Source: Daphnia carinata
Taxonomy: Eukaryota; Arthropoda; Branchiopoda; Diplostraca; Daphniidae
Direction: 5' to 3'
Length of the DNA stretch: 64,000 nt
NCBI RefSeq assembly: GCF_022539665.2
Contig: NC_081333.1
Span: 7,500,971 to 7,564,970 of the forward strand
In this document: in pieces, positions 12,541 through 24,200 of the stretch
Layout: each line of letters opens with the position of its first letter
Numbering within the stretch: the first letter of the stretch is position 1
The notes under the pieces: model-generated
Told to the model about the DNA's origin: nothing
Databases searched by the model: none
Seen by the model: the letters and a program-made list of their open reading frames with translations, nothing else
Made by a program: the position numbers and the translations under genes

Positions 12541-15298
12541 CTCAGACCGATCCGCATTTAAAAACGAATGAAGACGGAACGGTGGCCCACAAGACAAAAG
12601 AACGTATATAATATCGAACGACATAGATCCCCAAAAATGAAAATTGAGGAGAAAAAAGGATAATGATTTTTCTTTCTTTCTTTATCACAATCTCTGCGTA
12701 GGTTCGAAGGACATACGTAGACGAGTTATCTATAGCCAGCTAGAATGATAAAATCCGAGAAGACGTTGCAGAAAAAAAAAACGAGTGGAATAAAAGAACC
12801 AGTTGCAGCTGCGGAAGAATGGACAGGAGTTTGTGCGTTACAGTTAAAAAGGAGGAGCCTAATAGGAAATAAAGAAATAAAGAAGAAATGATAATCTTGT
12901 GCGTAAAAAGAGAGCGAAGATTCTCTAAAAGAATGGCATTCTCTCCGCCCTTCTGTCCGTCTGAAGATATGAGAAACGATTGGCCCGAGAAGATATCAAA
13001 TAGAAACGAATAAAAGGACATGTGTTTAGAAATCGCGCAGCGATGATATTGGCTTCTCTTGTCGTCCGCTGGCCAACAGGCGTTTTGAAATCCCAGCAGA
13101 GAAGCCGGATCATAGACAGAGATGCCCTCGCTGCTGTTTGCCGCTTCTGTCGGATGCAGCTGCCATCATGCTCGGATACGCCTTGTCCGAAACGGCACGA
13201 TGACTTTCGACGACGCCTCGGCTCGCTGCGCTTCAATATCTACGTCTGGACAGCTATAGAGAAAATAGGCTCACCCCCTTCTAGCCGTCATTCCATCCGG
13301 ACGGGCCCACAATAATATCAGACTCATATCAACAGGAAACTGATTGCAGCCATATAGAGCCCACATCGTATGGAGAAATCAGAACTGTAGTAGAGGGCAG
13401 TAGTTGTAAACAAATTTTAAGTTATCAGTAAACGTGAAAAAAAAAAAGCAAAACGAAAATCACAGACGACAGCGCAAATAGCTGCATCGCTTTTTGGATA
13501 GTCCAATGGCTGATTTTTGCCTTTGATTGAAGAACCGAATGCTGACGTCAGTTCCCTTGACGTCCGTTGCAAAACTTTAGATTTCGAGGAATTGCGTTTT
13601 TTCGTTAGCGACGTTCGGGTGACCAGTTCCGTTTCGATCTGTACAATTTCCCAAACAGACAATATGGCGCAGGTATATATGTATATACGTATATTGTATA
13701 TATATAAGTAAGTCAACAAACAACAGGAAATAAGCACACAAAAGAAATAAAAGGAGAAGGAGAGAAAAATGCTCGATACGCTTGGCAACACGTGGATCCG
13801 TCATGGCAGGTTCTTTTTTTTTTTCGCTCGTATGATGGAATGTACAAGGCCGGCCAGTGCGGCCCCATCGGTTCACGGAGCCTGTCAAGAAAGGATGACA
13901 GAGCGAATCACTAAAGAACAACAAAAGCCCGTGGCTTCAACACACAAATCGTCAGGAGTACAAGCCTTTCTTTCTTTTTTTTTAACTTCAATTCCATTTT
14001 TCTCTATTTTTGAGAATCATCTGCGTTACGGAGCGTCGTCATCCATTTCTCTTCTTCTGTCCGCCCGAGTTGTGCGGTGAATTTTTTTTTTGGTAAAAAA
14101 AAAAAAAAATTTAACTGACGGCCCAATGAACAGTCGGTTTTGGACACATATAATGGACTATATATTTAGTCATCTATCAGCAGGGTCAGCGTCGATTCAA
14201 ACAGTACGGCATGACGTGTCCCGCCTTTTCCCTTTGCTCCTCGATGAAATGAACGGTGGAACCCATTTCGGATTTAATTCAAAAAACAAAAAACAAAAAA
14301 AACAAAAAAAAACAAGAAAAAAAAGTGAGACGGAATGAGAAGGTAGGACGAAAAACAGGTTGGTACTATCAATAATTAGATGGGTAGGCGTCGAGTGGTG
14401 TAGCGGTACTCGTCGTTTGATTAGCAGGTGGATAACGATTTCTTCCCTCTTTTAAACCCAACAAGTCTGAATGGATAGAAGACGGAATCGTTAGATCGAA
14501 AGCGCACAATGATAAAAAGTTTAAAAAGAGACTGACGTCAAACGCAATACACGCATCCCTCCTAAAAAGATCTGCTCTCTTCTACTGGTTAATGCAAATG
14601 CCAATTAAGGCCAACGGAATCATATCAGATGAGCTAGTTTTTTTTTAGATAGATACAAGCACGCACTGTACGTAGTACGGAGGGGAAAAAATTCAAAGGA
14701 AAAACGACAGTATAGACATGGTAGGTTTCACGGTTGATCACGACTATTGCATCCGTTTCTATTCGTTCCTCCACCAGCTATGCGCCTGTCTTCATGATTG
14801 GACGCCGTTGACGACCGTTCATTCTCTCTGTGACTGCGTCTTCCTGATTGATTCAATAGGCCTTTAATATAGTATATAGGAGAGCAGGAGATGGGAGGGG
14901 AGAACTCTATGAGGCTCATCCATTATCAAAAGGCCTTTAGTTGCTGGTTGAGCCACTGCCTCTTTGGTTCTGTTGACGAGAGAAAAGGCGTGATTTCTCC
15001 TTCATTTCTATCAAAGATAGGACGGAAGACGCTGTGCATATCACACACTTAAAAGAAGTCTTTTTTAAGGATTATTCACACTATTTTGCATACAGTCCTA
15101 TCGATTGATTAACATTAGAAAAGGAAATCGATTCCCGAGGCTTCTTTTCATTGCGTTCAGCCAACGTCAAATCCCAAGGAGAAATCACAAAAAAAGGCTG
15201 TTGATGACCAATAGTTTCATTTTCTAGACGCATCAATTCTAACCGTCTGCTCCATTTAAAATTTACTTTGAAGGAGATTTAGTTTTTTAGAGCCTTAC

Positions 15299-15337
15299 CT
15301 CCATCTAAATGACGAAAGTATGGGGTCGTTTGTTTGG
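15299..15337 (-). CDS. candidate 39-nt internal exon
   Basis: Minus-strand segment preceded by a long T-tract ending CAAACAG and followed by a GTAAGG donor. In phase 1 it reads KQTTPYFRHLDG plus split codons on both sides. Its length is a multiple of three and it would deliver the phase needed by the exon starting at 12540. Splice signals are good on both sides, but 39 nt is too short for composition to be informative. Confidence 0.25.
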
Positions 15338-16424
15338 CTGTTTGTTTTGAAAAAAAAAAAAAAAAAAGCTTTTGCGTAGCATCGATCCCTTGATGATGCA
15401 TGAACACAATCATTGTTCTCGGACTGTCGTGAATGTTATACCACCGTCATCATCAACACAATATCGCGACGAGTCACTCGCTAGTTTTTGATGTGGGGCG
15501 GTGCATAGTTTTAACAGCAACGATGAGCAGGTTTTTCATCGTCATGCAAACCTTTTCGTCTATTTTCTTTTTTTTTTTTTAGGGAGAGAGGGGGGAAGTT
15601 TTGTTAACGATGTCGCCTCTATACGTAACTCGTTATTACCCTCTGGTCGCCTTTTTTTGTTGGTCCCCTTTTATATTCAGCCTCGCTCATTGCCGTGTCA
15701 CCCTTGGATACAAAATGAATGGAGCGGTGAAAAAATAAGAGATAGGGGAAATCAAACAATAGACTGAACTGATAAAAAAAAGAAGGGGTCCAGCCTTACG
15801 TAATGCAAAAAAGAAAAGGAGAGAAACGTATAAAGCTTTGACTACGTACAGAGAAGGGAAGAAGAAATTGGCACGGACGCAAGAGCGTCACTGGCAATCA
15901 GGTGAAACAAACGAGGGAAAAACAGTAAAAGACGAAGGAAGGCAGAGGGGAATTAAGGATAGAAAGCCATGCTTAATCTATAGAGAAAGAGAGGCATAGC
16001 TGGTAATGAGTTGGCCAGGGTTTTGCCGCACAGCTCAATGAGAAGCAAATAAATGGATAGGCGGGCACAACTGACGGAAAATTATAGGCAATGTGTAGTG
16101 ACGTTATACGCACAGCATAAAAAAGACCTAGAAAATAAGGATCTATGAAGCTGAAAAAGAAAAAAAGGATTTCCATTTCGATATGTAGGCAGCACATAGA
16201 GAAATGGAACAATCAAGCAAGGAGGACTCGATCATTCTCGGCTCATCGACGGTTCCTCCGCCGCTGGTGGAACTAATTCGGTTCGTTATTAACGTAACGA
16301 CGCCGAATTAGACAAAAAGAGAGGTTTGTTTATCTAACGTCCCGTTCTACTCGTATTGACTTTGTTACCATTAGCCCCCTTTTTTTTTCTTCTTCCGTCT
16401 TCTTCTTTGGGTACACATCGACAA

Positions 16425-16450
16425 CCCCCCCCCCCCCCCCCCCCCCCCCC
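16425..16450 (+). repeat. 26-nt C homopolymer
   Basis: Uninterrupted run of 26 C, the longest G/C homopolymer in the window. Confidence 0.95.
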
Positions 16451-16860
16451 AACCGTGTGCCTTGTTTGTTCAGCTCTGTTCGGGTATTTCCCCCGCATAT
16501 AAAAATATGGAGCTATGCCAACACAAAACTGGGTATAAGAAAGAACAGGAAAAACGAGAAATAAAAGCGAGAGATGGGGCGAAGTAAATAAAAACTGATG
16601 GCCGTGCACATTATACGGGAGTGGTATTACATTAAAGCTTTCCTATCATCGAATGACGCAATGGCAAACAGTTCCCTATTTTTTTTCTTGTTTCTTATAC
16701 CGGACCTGTACGAACGACTTCCTTTTCATCGTCGATGATGTGGACCATATATCTTTTTTCAAAAAAAAAATCTTGGACGGTCTGCTGAAGTTTATGGTCG
16801 GTAGCCAACGGTGCAACGAATGAAGCGGAGAGAAGAAAAATATTCGTATGGAACACTCAC

Positions 16861-16891
16861 CTTCATTATAAAACTGATTCTGCTGTTGTGT
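16861..16891 (-). CDS. candidate 31-nt internal exon
   Basis: Open minus-strand segment beginning after TCTAG and ending at a GTGAGT donor. In phase 0 it reads TQQQNQFYNE and leaves one nucleotide. The Q/N-rich composition matches the proposed first exon at 21135..21254. The acceptor is only moderately pyrimidine-rich. A second frame, starting further upstream and ending in phase 0, is also open but would meet a stop in the next proposed exon. Confidence 0.2.
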
Positions 16892-19660
16892 CTAGACTTG
16901 GTAGAGTTGGTAGGGCCTAAGGTCTACTAAACCAAAGCTCCAGGAGTTGAGGAAAGAAAAATAAAATGAAGAGAGAAATGTCTTTACATGTTGATCGATG
17001 TTGGTCGCGCGGCACTGAAACATCCAACAAACATTTGCCTACTACTTTTTTTTTTGTTATTTTGGTTTCTTTTCTTTTTTTTTTCTGTTTTTAGAGGCGG
17101 AAAAAAAGAAGGGGAGAAGTCAGAATATTTGAAAAGGTGGGCGTGCCGGCCTATTCACCGCAAGTTTTTGATGTGCTTTGGTACTTTGACGCGCGACTGA
17201 GCACAAGGAAGAATCATATCATTCAACTAGTTTGCATGAGAGTCCATCATTTCAGTTTTTTTTCCTTTTACAAAGTTCACCCCTGCCCTGTCTTTTTTTT
17301 TTTTACACAAGAAAAAGAAAAATGCATAAAAAAAAAAAAATCAAAGACAGCCATCAAAAACCAAATAGATTATTCTCTGTACATGTGACATATCAAAGCG
17401 GGGGAAAGGGGAACACAAAGTTTTTTGGGGTCGTAACCGTTAGGCACAACTAGGCGAGTTGATGCGTAACTATGTTGTATACATAAACTTGGTGCGGTCA
17501 GTACACGCGGGTAAAAATGTCGGCCATTTTCTTTTTGTAGTTTAATTTTTTTACCAGTTTCCGGCATTTTTTTTCTCACTTATTTTCCCGCGGGAAACGG
17601 CGTACAGCTTGCATTGTTACTAGTTAACGATGTCTGTGTGCTGAGCAATACACTGTATGTTAGATTGCGCCCTGTGTTTTTATTCACAACATAGTCAGCT
17701 AACAGAGGACAGAGTATCATCAAATATGAACGTTATTACATCAGGGACGGTTCAACTATCCACAACTTGCCCTCCGTGGCTTTTAATTCTTTAGCTAGTA
17801 GCATTTTGCTCTTTTAAAAAAACATTCTTGTCGAATGAACTCTTCTCCATAACTCTGACTGTCTATAACTATAATTCCGAAAATATATAGATGCACACCA
17901 TTGACTCTGACGATGGTGTCACGGAACGTATTTTGTGCGGTCGTAACAAGAAAATGGGAAGGTCAGATGGATGGTCTCTATTGGCTTTTTCTTTTTTTCT
18001 TTTTAGATCTATATACTGGAGAATAGATATAGCTACGGGGAGCTATATATGATTGTGTGTTTACAAAGAGAGGAACTGCATTGACAGCTAAGGGGAAAAA
18101 ACACGTCGCAGTTGCGGATACTTCCCCTCAGGTCATTTCACGGTTGGAAACTTTTCAGTCTGAATGACGAAGAAAAGACGAAAAAACGAAATAGCCACGT
18201 GTATACAGAAAAATATAATAAAATTACAAAGATACCTAAAAGGGCATTGTACAGCAACGACGTCATTGCCAGCGAAAATTCTGCGTCCGTTTTCTCCTGT
18301 CATTTTTGAGCCTCGCGGATAAATCAGAAAAAAAAGACCAACTCAATTATAGATTCGTAGAATTTTTCTTTTTGCTTCTATTATATGAGGTTGTATTTTT
18401 TTTCTATTATCAATCTCGTGATTTAGAGTCTGAACGGGACGGGATTCAAATATCTCTGAGACGAATTTTTCGTGCTTGTTCACATACAGTATAATGACGT
18501 TACATTTAAAGCTCAATGCCAACTGGTCTATTGTAAGCTCACAATAGCTTTGTACACGATACTATAGAATTTTTCGAGTCACGCGGGAATGCGTTACATC
18601 TAATGGTTGTAGGATGACTTATTGTACATGCATGAAAACAGTTGCCTGAGGAGAGCAACATCGACCTATTCCTTTTTTTTTTCCTCTGTCGATACCTTTA
18701 CGTTGTTGCTCTGGGTCCATACTAGCATACAACTCCTTATACTTAAGCCTTTTCTTTTTTTTTTTTCGTTTGAAATAGTCTATCACGTTTTGTCGTTTAA
18801 TTCTTTTACATCTTTTTTATATTTCAAGCAGGAGATTGTCGGCCACCCGAATATAAAAAAAAAGGACAAAAAGATGGCTAGCGCATCAAGCTGGTTGCAT
18901 TTCGTATTGTGGCACAATTTCGGCCGCACGCTAGAAATCCATCGGCATTCGATGACAACTGACATTTCGATGGCTCAACAAACAACAACCGAAGAAAAAT
19001 ATGATGATGATTGCAGCAACACAACAACAAAGGAGTAATAGACATACAGCGCAATGCAAGTAGCATCACGATGATGTTAGATATCTAAATAAATTGTAAA
19101 TACATCCGCAATATACCGAATACATAGTCGGATATATTGAATGTGCATGTGTATAAGGAACAAACAGAAAAAGGCTGGGGATGGTTATGTCATAAATTCT
19201 CGCCAAACAAGGCCTTCTGACGCTTGAAATTTTCTTTCTGAAAATATCTCTGCGTGTGTGTTTATTCCCGTACGATGCGATACAACGGTTGTTCTGATCA
19301 GCGCAAATCTAATACATACCGCAACCATCTGAAGGGGGGCAAAAAACAACTCGGTAAGTTAGCGCAATTCAATCCACCTGCCAACTGTTTCAATATCCGT
19401 ATTTATTGCCACATTCTTATTATTAAGCCCTACAAATCACTGACGTCGTTTCGTCCAAAACAAACCCAAGACGCAAAACAAGGTATTTGGTGGGGAGTAA
19501 AAAAAAAAATAGAAATAAATTGTTTCGTTTATATCAGAAAAAAGAATTAACGAAAGAATGCGATGTGTAGTTTGTCGCGGTGAAATGATGCGACAGCTAA
19601 TATTACACCTCATATATTTTACGGTGCTAGTAATATAATACACACAGGGCGCTATACGAT

Positions 19661-19682
19661 GTGTGTGTGTGTGTGTGTGTGT
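19661..19682 (+). repeat. (GT)11 microsatellite
   Basis: Perfect GT run in otherwise unannotated sequence. Confidence 0.95.
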
Positions 19683-21069
19683 TTTTCTTTTGGCTTCCTT
19701 ATGTTGTTGTCATCGGTTGTTGTAGTGGTGCCGTTACTCGTACACGCACTAGTCCCTGATAATCATTGACGCACGCGCTCGTCCGAGTGTAAATCATCCG
19801 ACAAAAGGATATGAGCGCAAAAGGCAGTCGAAAATCAGATTTCTTTCGGAAAATTCTCCTTCTCCCAATACTATTACGATTAGTGAAAACGAAATAGTAA
19901 TACACTTTTGTTATTGCCGTCCGCGGTGAACTTTGGTTTCAAAAGGGATTGGAAGAAAACGAGAGGAAAACGCATCGCAAACGATGAGTTTCTTGTATGA
20001 TTTATTGGGGAACTGTGACGGACTGTCCATCGAGTGCTCAAAAGAAAAGCGAGGCTACATAACAGAGGCAGCAAAAGGGACGATGTGAACAAAAGGGATT
20101 CAATTCAATCCGGTCCGCTTTTGAATATATGTGTCCTATACGTATACACATTGAGACGCGAAGCCGTTGTTATTATACATATAAGTTCTACATATACACA
20201 ATATCGAAATAGCTACAGGCGGAGAGAAAAGGGTCGCTCTGGCTTTTGTCGTTTTCAAAACTGTTTTATCACTCACGGCCAGCCGTCGTCCTTTATACGT
20301 CCGCATAAATAGAATACGATATTCTACTATTTTACTATGCCATATATCTAAATTTAATCCCTTTTTGCTGGGCTTTCATCCTTTGGTCTAATTGACTGTT
20401 CATTTTTTTTTTTCGTTTTGCTGCAGAACTTGTCGCGTGTGCGACTTTGTTTCCCCCCTTTCCTTTTTGCGATAGTACGCCGAGAGAGGGAATCACAGAT
20501 TGGCATCGACATCATCTGCAACATGAGACAAGAGCTGCGTAAAAGATACGACGCCCAAAAGTGTTGTTATTGTTCTTCCTGCAATACACTAGCCGCAGCG
20601 CAGAAAACAGTGTACACCATAAAATAGCTATGTGGACAATACACATATAATCACGCACGCCCTCGAGTTGTGTATGTGCATTACAGAAGTAAATCGTAAA
20701 TAGCAAGGGATAGCCTCTTGCTTTTTGACAATGACGTCAGAACTATATTCGTGGTAAGTTAATGGGCAGAGAGGTTAGCGAATTGATGTGGGTGCAGAGC
20801 AATGTAACAAACGTAGACCGGGAGTGGACGATGGACGAATATGTTCTAATCTGTTTACGGTAGACGTATAAAGTGTAGACCTTTCTCACACGCCACTAAC
20901 TTTCTCCGGCCGACCGAGAAATGTGTCAAATGTGTTTAGCAGGCTAATCTAAATATTTGCACTGGACGAGTACTCTGTTCTATTAGAACTGGAATTATTA
21001 CGAATGCGAATACAAGGACCTTTACGGGGATTACGTCGGATATGCAGAGTGGTTGTTGAGATTGTTCCA

Positions 21070-21086
21070 GGGGGGGGGGGGGGGGG
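21070..21086 (+). repeat. 17-nt G homopolymer
   Basis: Uninterrupted G run about 50 nt downstream (on the minus strand) of the donor of the candidate exon 21135..21254. Confidence 0.95.
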
Positions 21087-21134
21087 TTTAAGAACCTTAA
21101 CTTGAAAGTTTTAGTTAATTTTGATTGTTCTTAC

Positions 21135-21254
21135 CTTTGGATTGCGAACTGCCATTGGACGGTCACTGTTTTTGTTTTGATTGTTGTTGTGCCATTGAAC
21201 GAATAGCTTCTTCATTACGGGAACAGGTGGCGCGTTCCACAGTTGGTCCTCCAT
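21135..21254 (-). CDS. candidate first coding exon of an unrecognised minus-strand gene
   Basis: Minus-strand 40-codon segment starting with an ATG (MEDQLWNAPPVPVMKKLFVQ), with an in-frame TAA about 30 nt upstream. It ends in phase 0 at a GTAAG donor and is rich in N and Q towards its end. Two further small exon candidates downstream continue in a compatible phase: 16891..16861 (31 nt, phase 0 to 1, GTGAGT donor) and 15337..15299 (39 nt, phase 1 to 1, acceptor after an A-run that is a T-tract on this strand, GTAAGG donor). The latter would enter the exon at 12540 in the correct phase. Individually each is weak; the chain of compatible phases is the argument. Confidence 0.27.
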
Positions 21255-24200
21255 AATAGATGAAAGCTTTGCTTGGCTCGGCTTTTATTTCTATCAATCC
21301 ATCTATATTTTACAGACCACTCTCTTCTTTTTTTTTGTTGTGCCCCCTCTAACTTCTTGTTGTGTAGAAGTGGTCTAGCCTTCGTCCGCCTACTGCAACT
21401 GGTCTTTTATCTTGTTTAACTATTAATGAGTGTCCTTCTGTACGGATGCCTTGCTTGCTTATAGATCGCCCCTAGCTCGTGTACGAGTGCCTTTTCTTTT
21501 GTTCCCCCTTTTGCCTCTGTCACCCGCAACAACAACCAACAACATCCAAATGACTACCCCAGCCGAGACGCGTGCTCAATTGCAGACAAGCCCTGCTTTT
21601 TTTTGTGTGCCTGTGTTTTCTATTCCCTTTTTGTTTGTGTGTGTGTGCATACTAAGCAAATATATCTTTCAAACTTTTTGAAATGTGTAGGACAGAAGAA
21701 AAACGGTAGAAAATGAAATGCTTTGTGTCTATGTTGTATTCTTTTTTTTTACGCCGGCTATTTTGATGATGATCGTCATTTGTTTGCGTTTTATTTGGTG
21801 TAATAATTTGCTTCGCATAGTGACAAGACAAACCTTCCGCCCTCCCCCCCCCAACAAAAGACGCATGCAGAAATGACGGGAAAGGAATAAATTTTTAGTT
21901 GGCGGCAGTTTTTCTTCCGCTCCGTCCAAGTGTGCGGTATATATATGCGGAATGTGCGACTGCCTGATGCATGTATATATGTGCTACGTAATATATATGA
22001 TGCCGTTTTTCATTTATTTACATAATACCGTCAAGTGGTTGCGGCTATGTAGCGGTTGCGCGACTTGTCGTCCCTTTTGAAAAACAAAAAATCTATAGCC
22101 GCGCATAAAACGCTATCTTCTACCGAAAACGACAATATTTTTTTCTCTCTCTCTCTCCCTTTGGATACAGTAGGGGAAGCGAAGAGATGGTTGACTTGAT
22201 GCCCCTCGCGCTTGATTCCCTCTTTTGTGTTAGGGCGGAGACCGGAAAGAGAAAAGACAAGTGTGATTTTCTGCTGATTCCTTCCTTCGTCCCGCGCATT
22301 CAAAAGAGAGGCTACGTACGTAGACGCATGTATGGAAGAATGGCAGACTACCAAGAAAAAGAAAAGACTGATGACTGTTCGGGTTAGCATTGGATCGGAT
22401 AGGTGGGGCCCTGAAGAAAAGAAAAAAAAAAAGACGGTAGGAACGCGTAAAAGCAACAGTCATTGCATATAAGGGAAAATAATGACTGCGAATCGCATTC
22501 GGATTAATTGGATTTGCGGGGAACAAAAAAGAGTGGCAAAAAAAAAAAGAGACGCATACAAATAAAAAGTGACCGTGAGGCGCACCCAAGAATCGTATAG
22601 CCACTTTGGACTCAACAATTTTCGATGGCGCATTCGCTGACTTCGTCCTTTTTTTGTTTAGCGCTCTGCCGTGCAGCCGTTCGAATCGATAAGTTGAACT
22701 TGTTTGTTTCGTGTCCTTTCGTTGCTCCACAATTTTTTTTCCTTACTTTCATTCCCGTTTTCTTTGCACGTTCTTCTACCCTCACTCCCAGGTCGTCCGC
22801 TATTTGGTTTTATCATTTCCCTGATTTTACGTTCGTTCGACTTGTTACAGTCCCTCCCCACAAAATACAAACATTACACAGACGTACGTAGACTGCAGCA
22901 AAAAAAAAGCTCACTTCGTTTGCTCTATACGCATAGCTCTCTATAAATAAATGACTTGTGGATTATGCAGACCATGATAAGAATGTAAAGCCAGGCTAAA
23001 ACATAACGAAAATATTTCCAACCAGCTCGTTTTCTTTTTGGCAGAGAGCAAAGAAAAAAAAAAAAAAATAGTAAATTATACCATGTGAACTTTTTTTTGT
23101 TATCCAGCAACACATCGCCCATCTGCGTTGGGATTCAGCCCAGGGAAGAGAAAAGCCTACGTCGGATATAGCATTCTGCCGAAATGATCCCTGCATGATT
23201 GAGGTGTATAGCGACCCCTTTTTGCGGCGAATGTTAACTTCTTTTGCGATGAAAAAGAGCCAAGAATATTTCTTCATCCTTGTTGATGATAGGATGCGGA
23301 GGCAGTCAATGGCATACGTCATTGTTTCTCACTCGTTCGGCTTGTTGCTGCTAATATTCAAATGCAGTATCTGTTCTGCCTTTTTGTCGTTCGTTTCGTG
23401 ATATTTGAATAATTTACTTTTTCGTAGATGGAGTAATTTCTTGAAATAGCTGTGAATTTCTCGGTTGCACGAAAATACTAGGCGTCAATTATTTACATAG
23501 TTCATCGTGTAGGTGTCGGTTCTTCTACATAATTGATTGGCATACCGAGATCATGACGTATGACGATTTGACACGCCATTCTTCTGCTAGCCAAAGATAC
23601 CATTCTACTATAAAGAGGATTGTGCAACCATGACGATTAAAGGGATGAGAGTCTACAATGAAAAAAAAAAGGGAACCTAACGTCGCGGCAGTAATTGGCT
23701 AGGAATGAACACGTCATTGGAGATCCAAAGATAACGAGCCGCAATGACTAGGATATGAGCAACAGTCCGTCGTTTGTATAATTAACCACTTCCTTCATTG
23801 TCCAGGCGAACACCTACGTCTTTACTTTCAACGTTGACGACCTCACGTGCTGTATAATAACGAAATCCTTTCGCGACAATCGTTTGGTTCGACTCTCTTT
23901 CACGTCCACATGATTCCTTTCTATTCTTTTTGCTCCATATCCCCTGTACCTTGGCAGAAAGGCGATCACGTAGCGTTATTCTCGTGAACCACATCTGACA
24001 TTAACTGTATATGTACTGCTGCGCCTCGCCGAACCTATTCAACTCCATCCAATAAAATGCGCTAGTATAAAATAGGAGAATAGAAGAAGAAAAAAAAGAT
24101 GCTACTATTATATTGCTTATAGATATACTCTGGCTTCCCTCCTCCCCCCCCCCCCTCCTGTTGTTTCATTTGAAATTTTATGTTTTGTTTGATATCCATA

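Larger units (their letters stand above)
12541..21134. other. probably intronic sequence of the minus-strand candidate gene
   Basis: Contains only the two short exon candidates at 15299 and 16861, plus microsatellites, the C26 run and T/A tracts. Around 13022..13315 several frames are open together in a locally GC-richer stretch, without usable splice signals on either side. Confidence 0.4.

Noticed and set aside
20731-20753. ATG plus seven codons before a GTAAGT donor on the plus strand
   Set aside because: Too short to support and no partner exon found.
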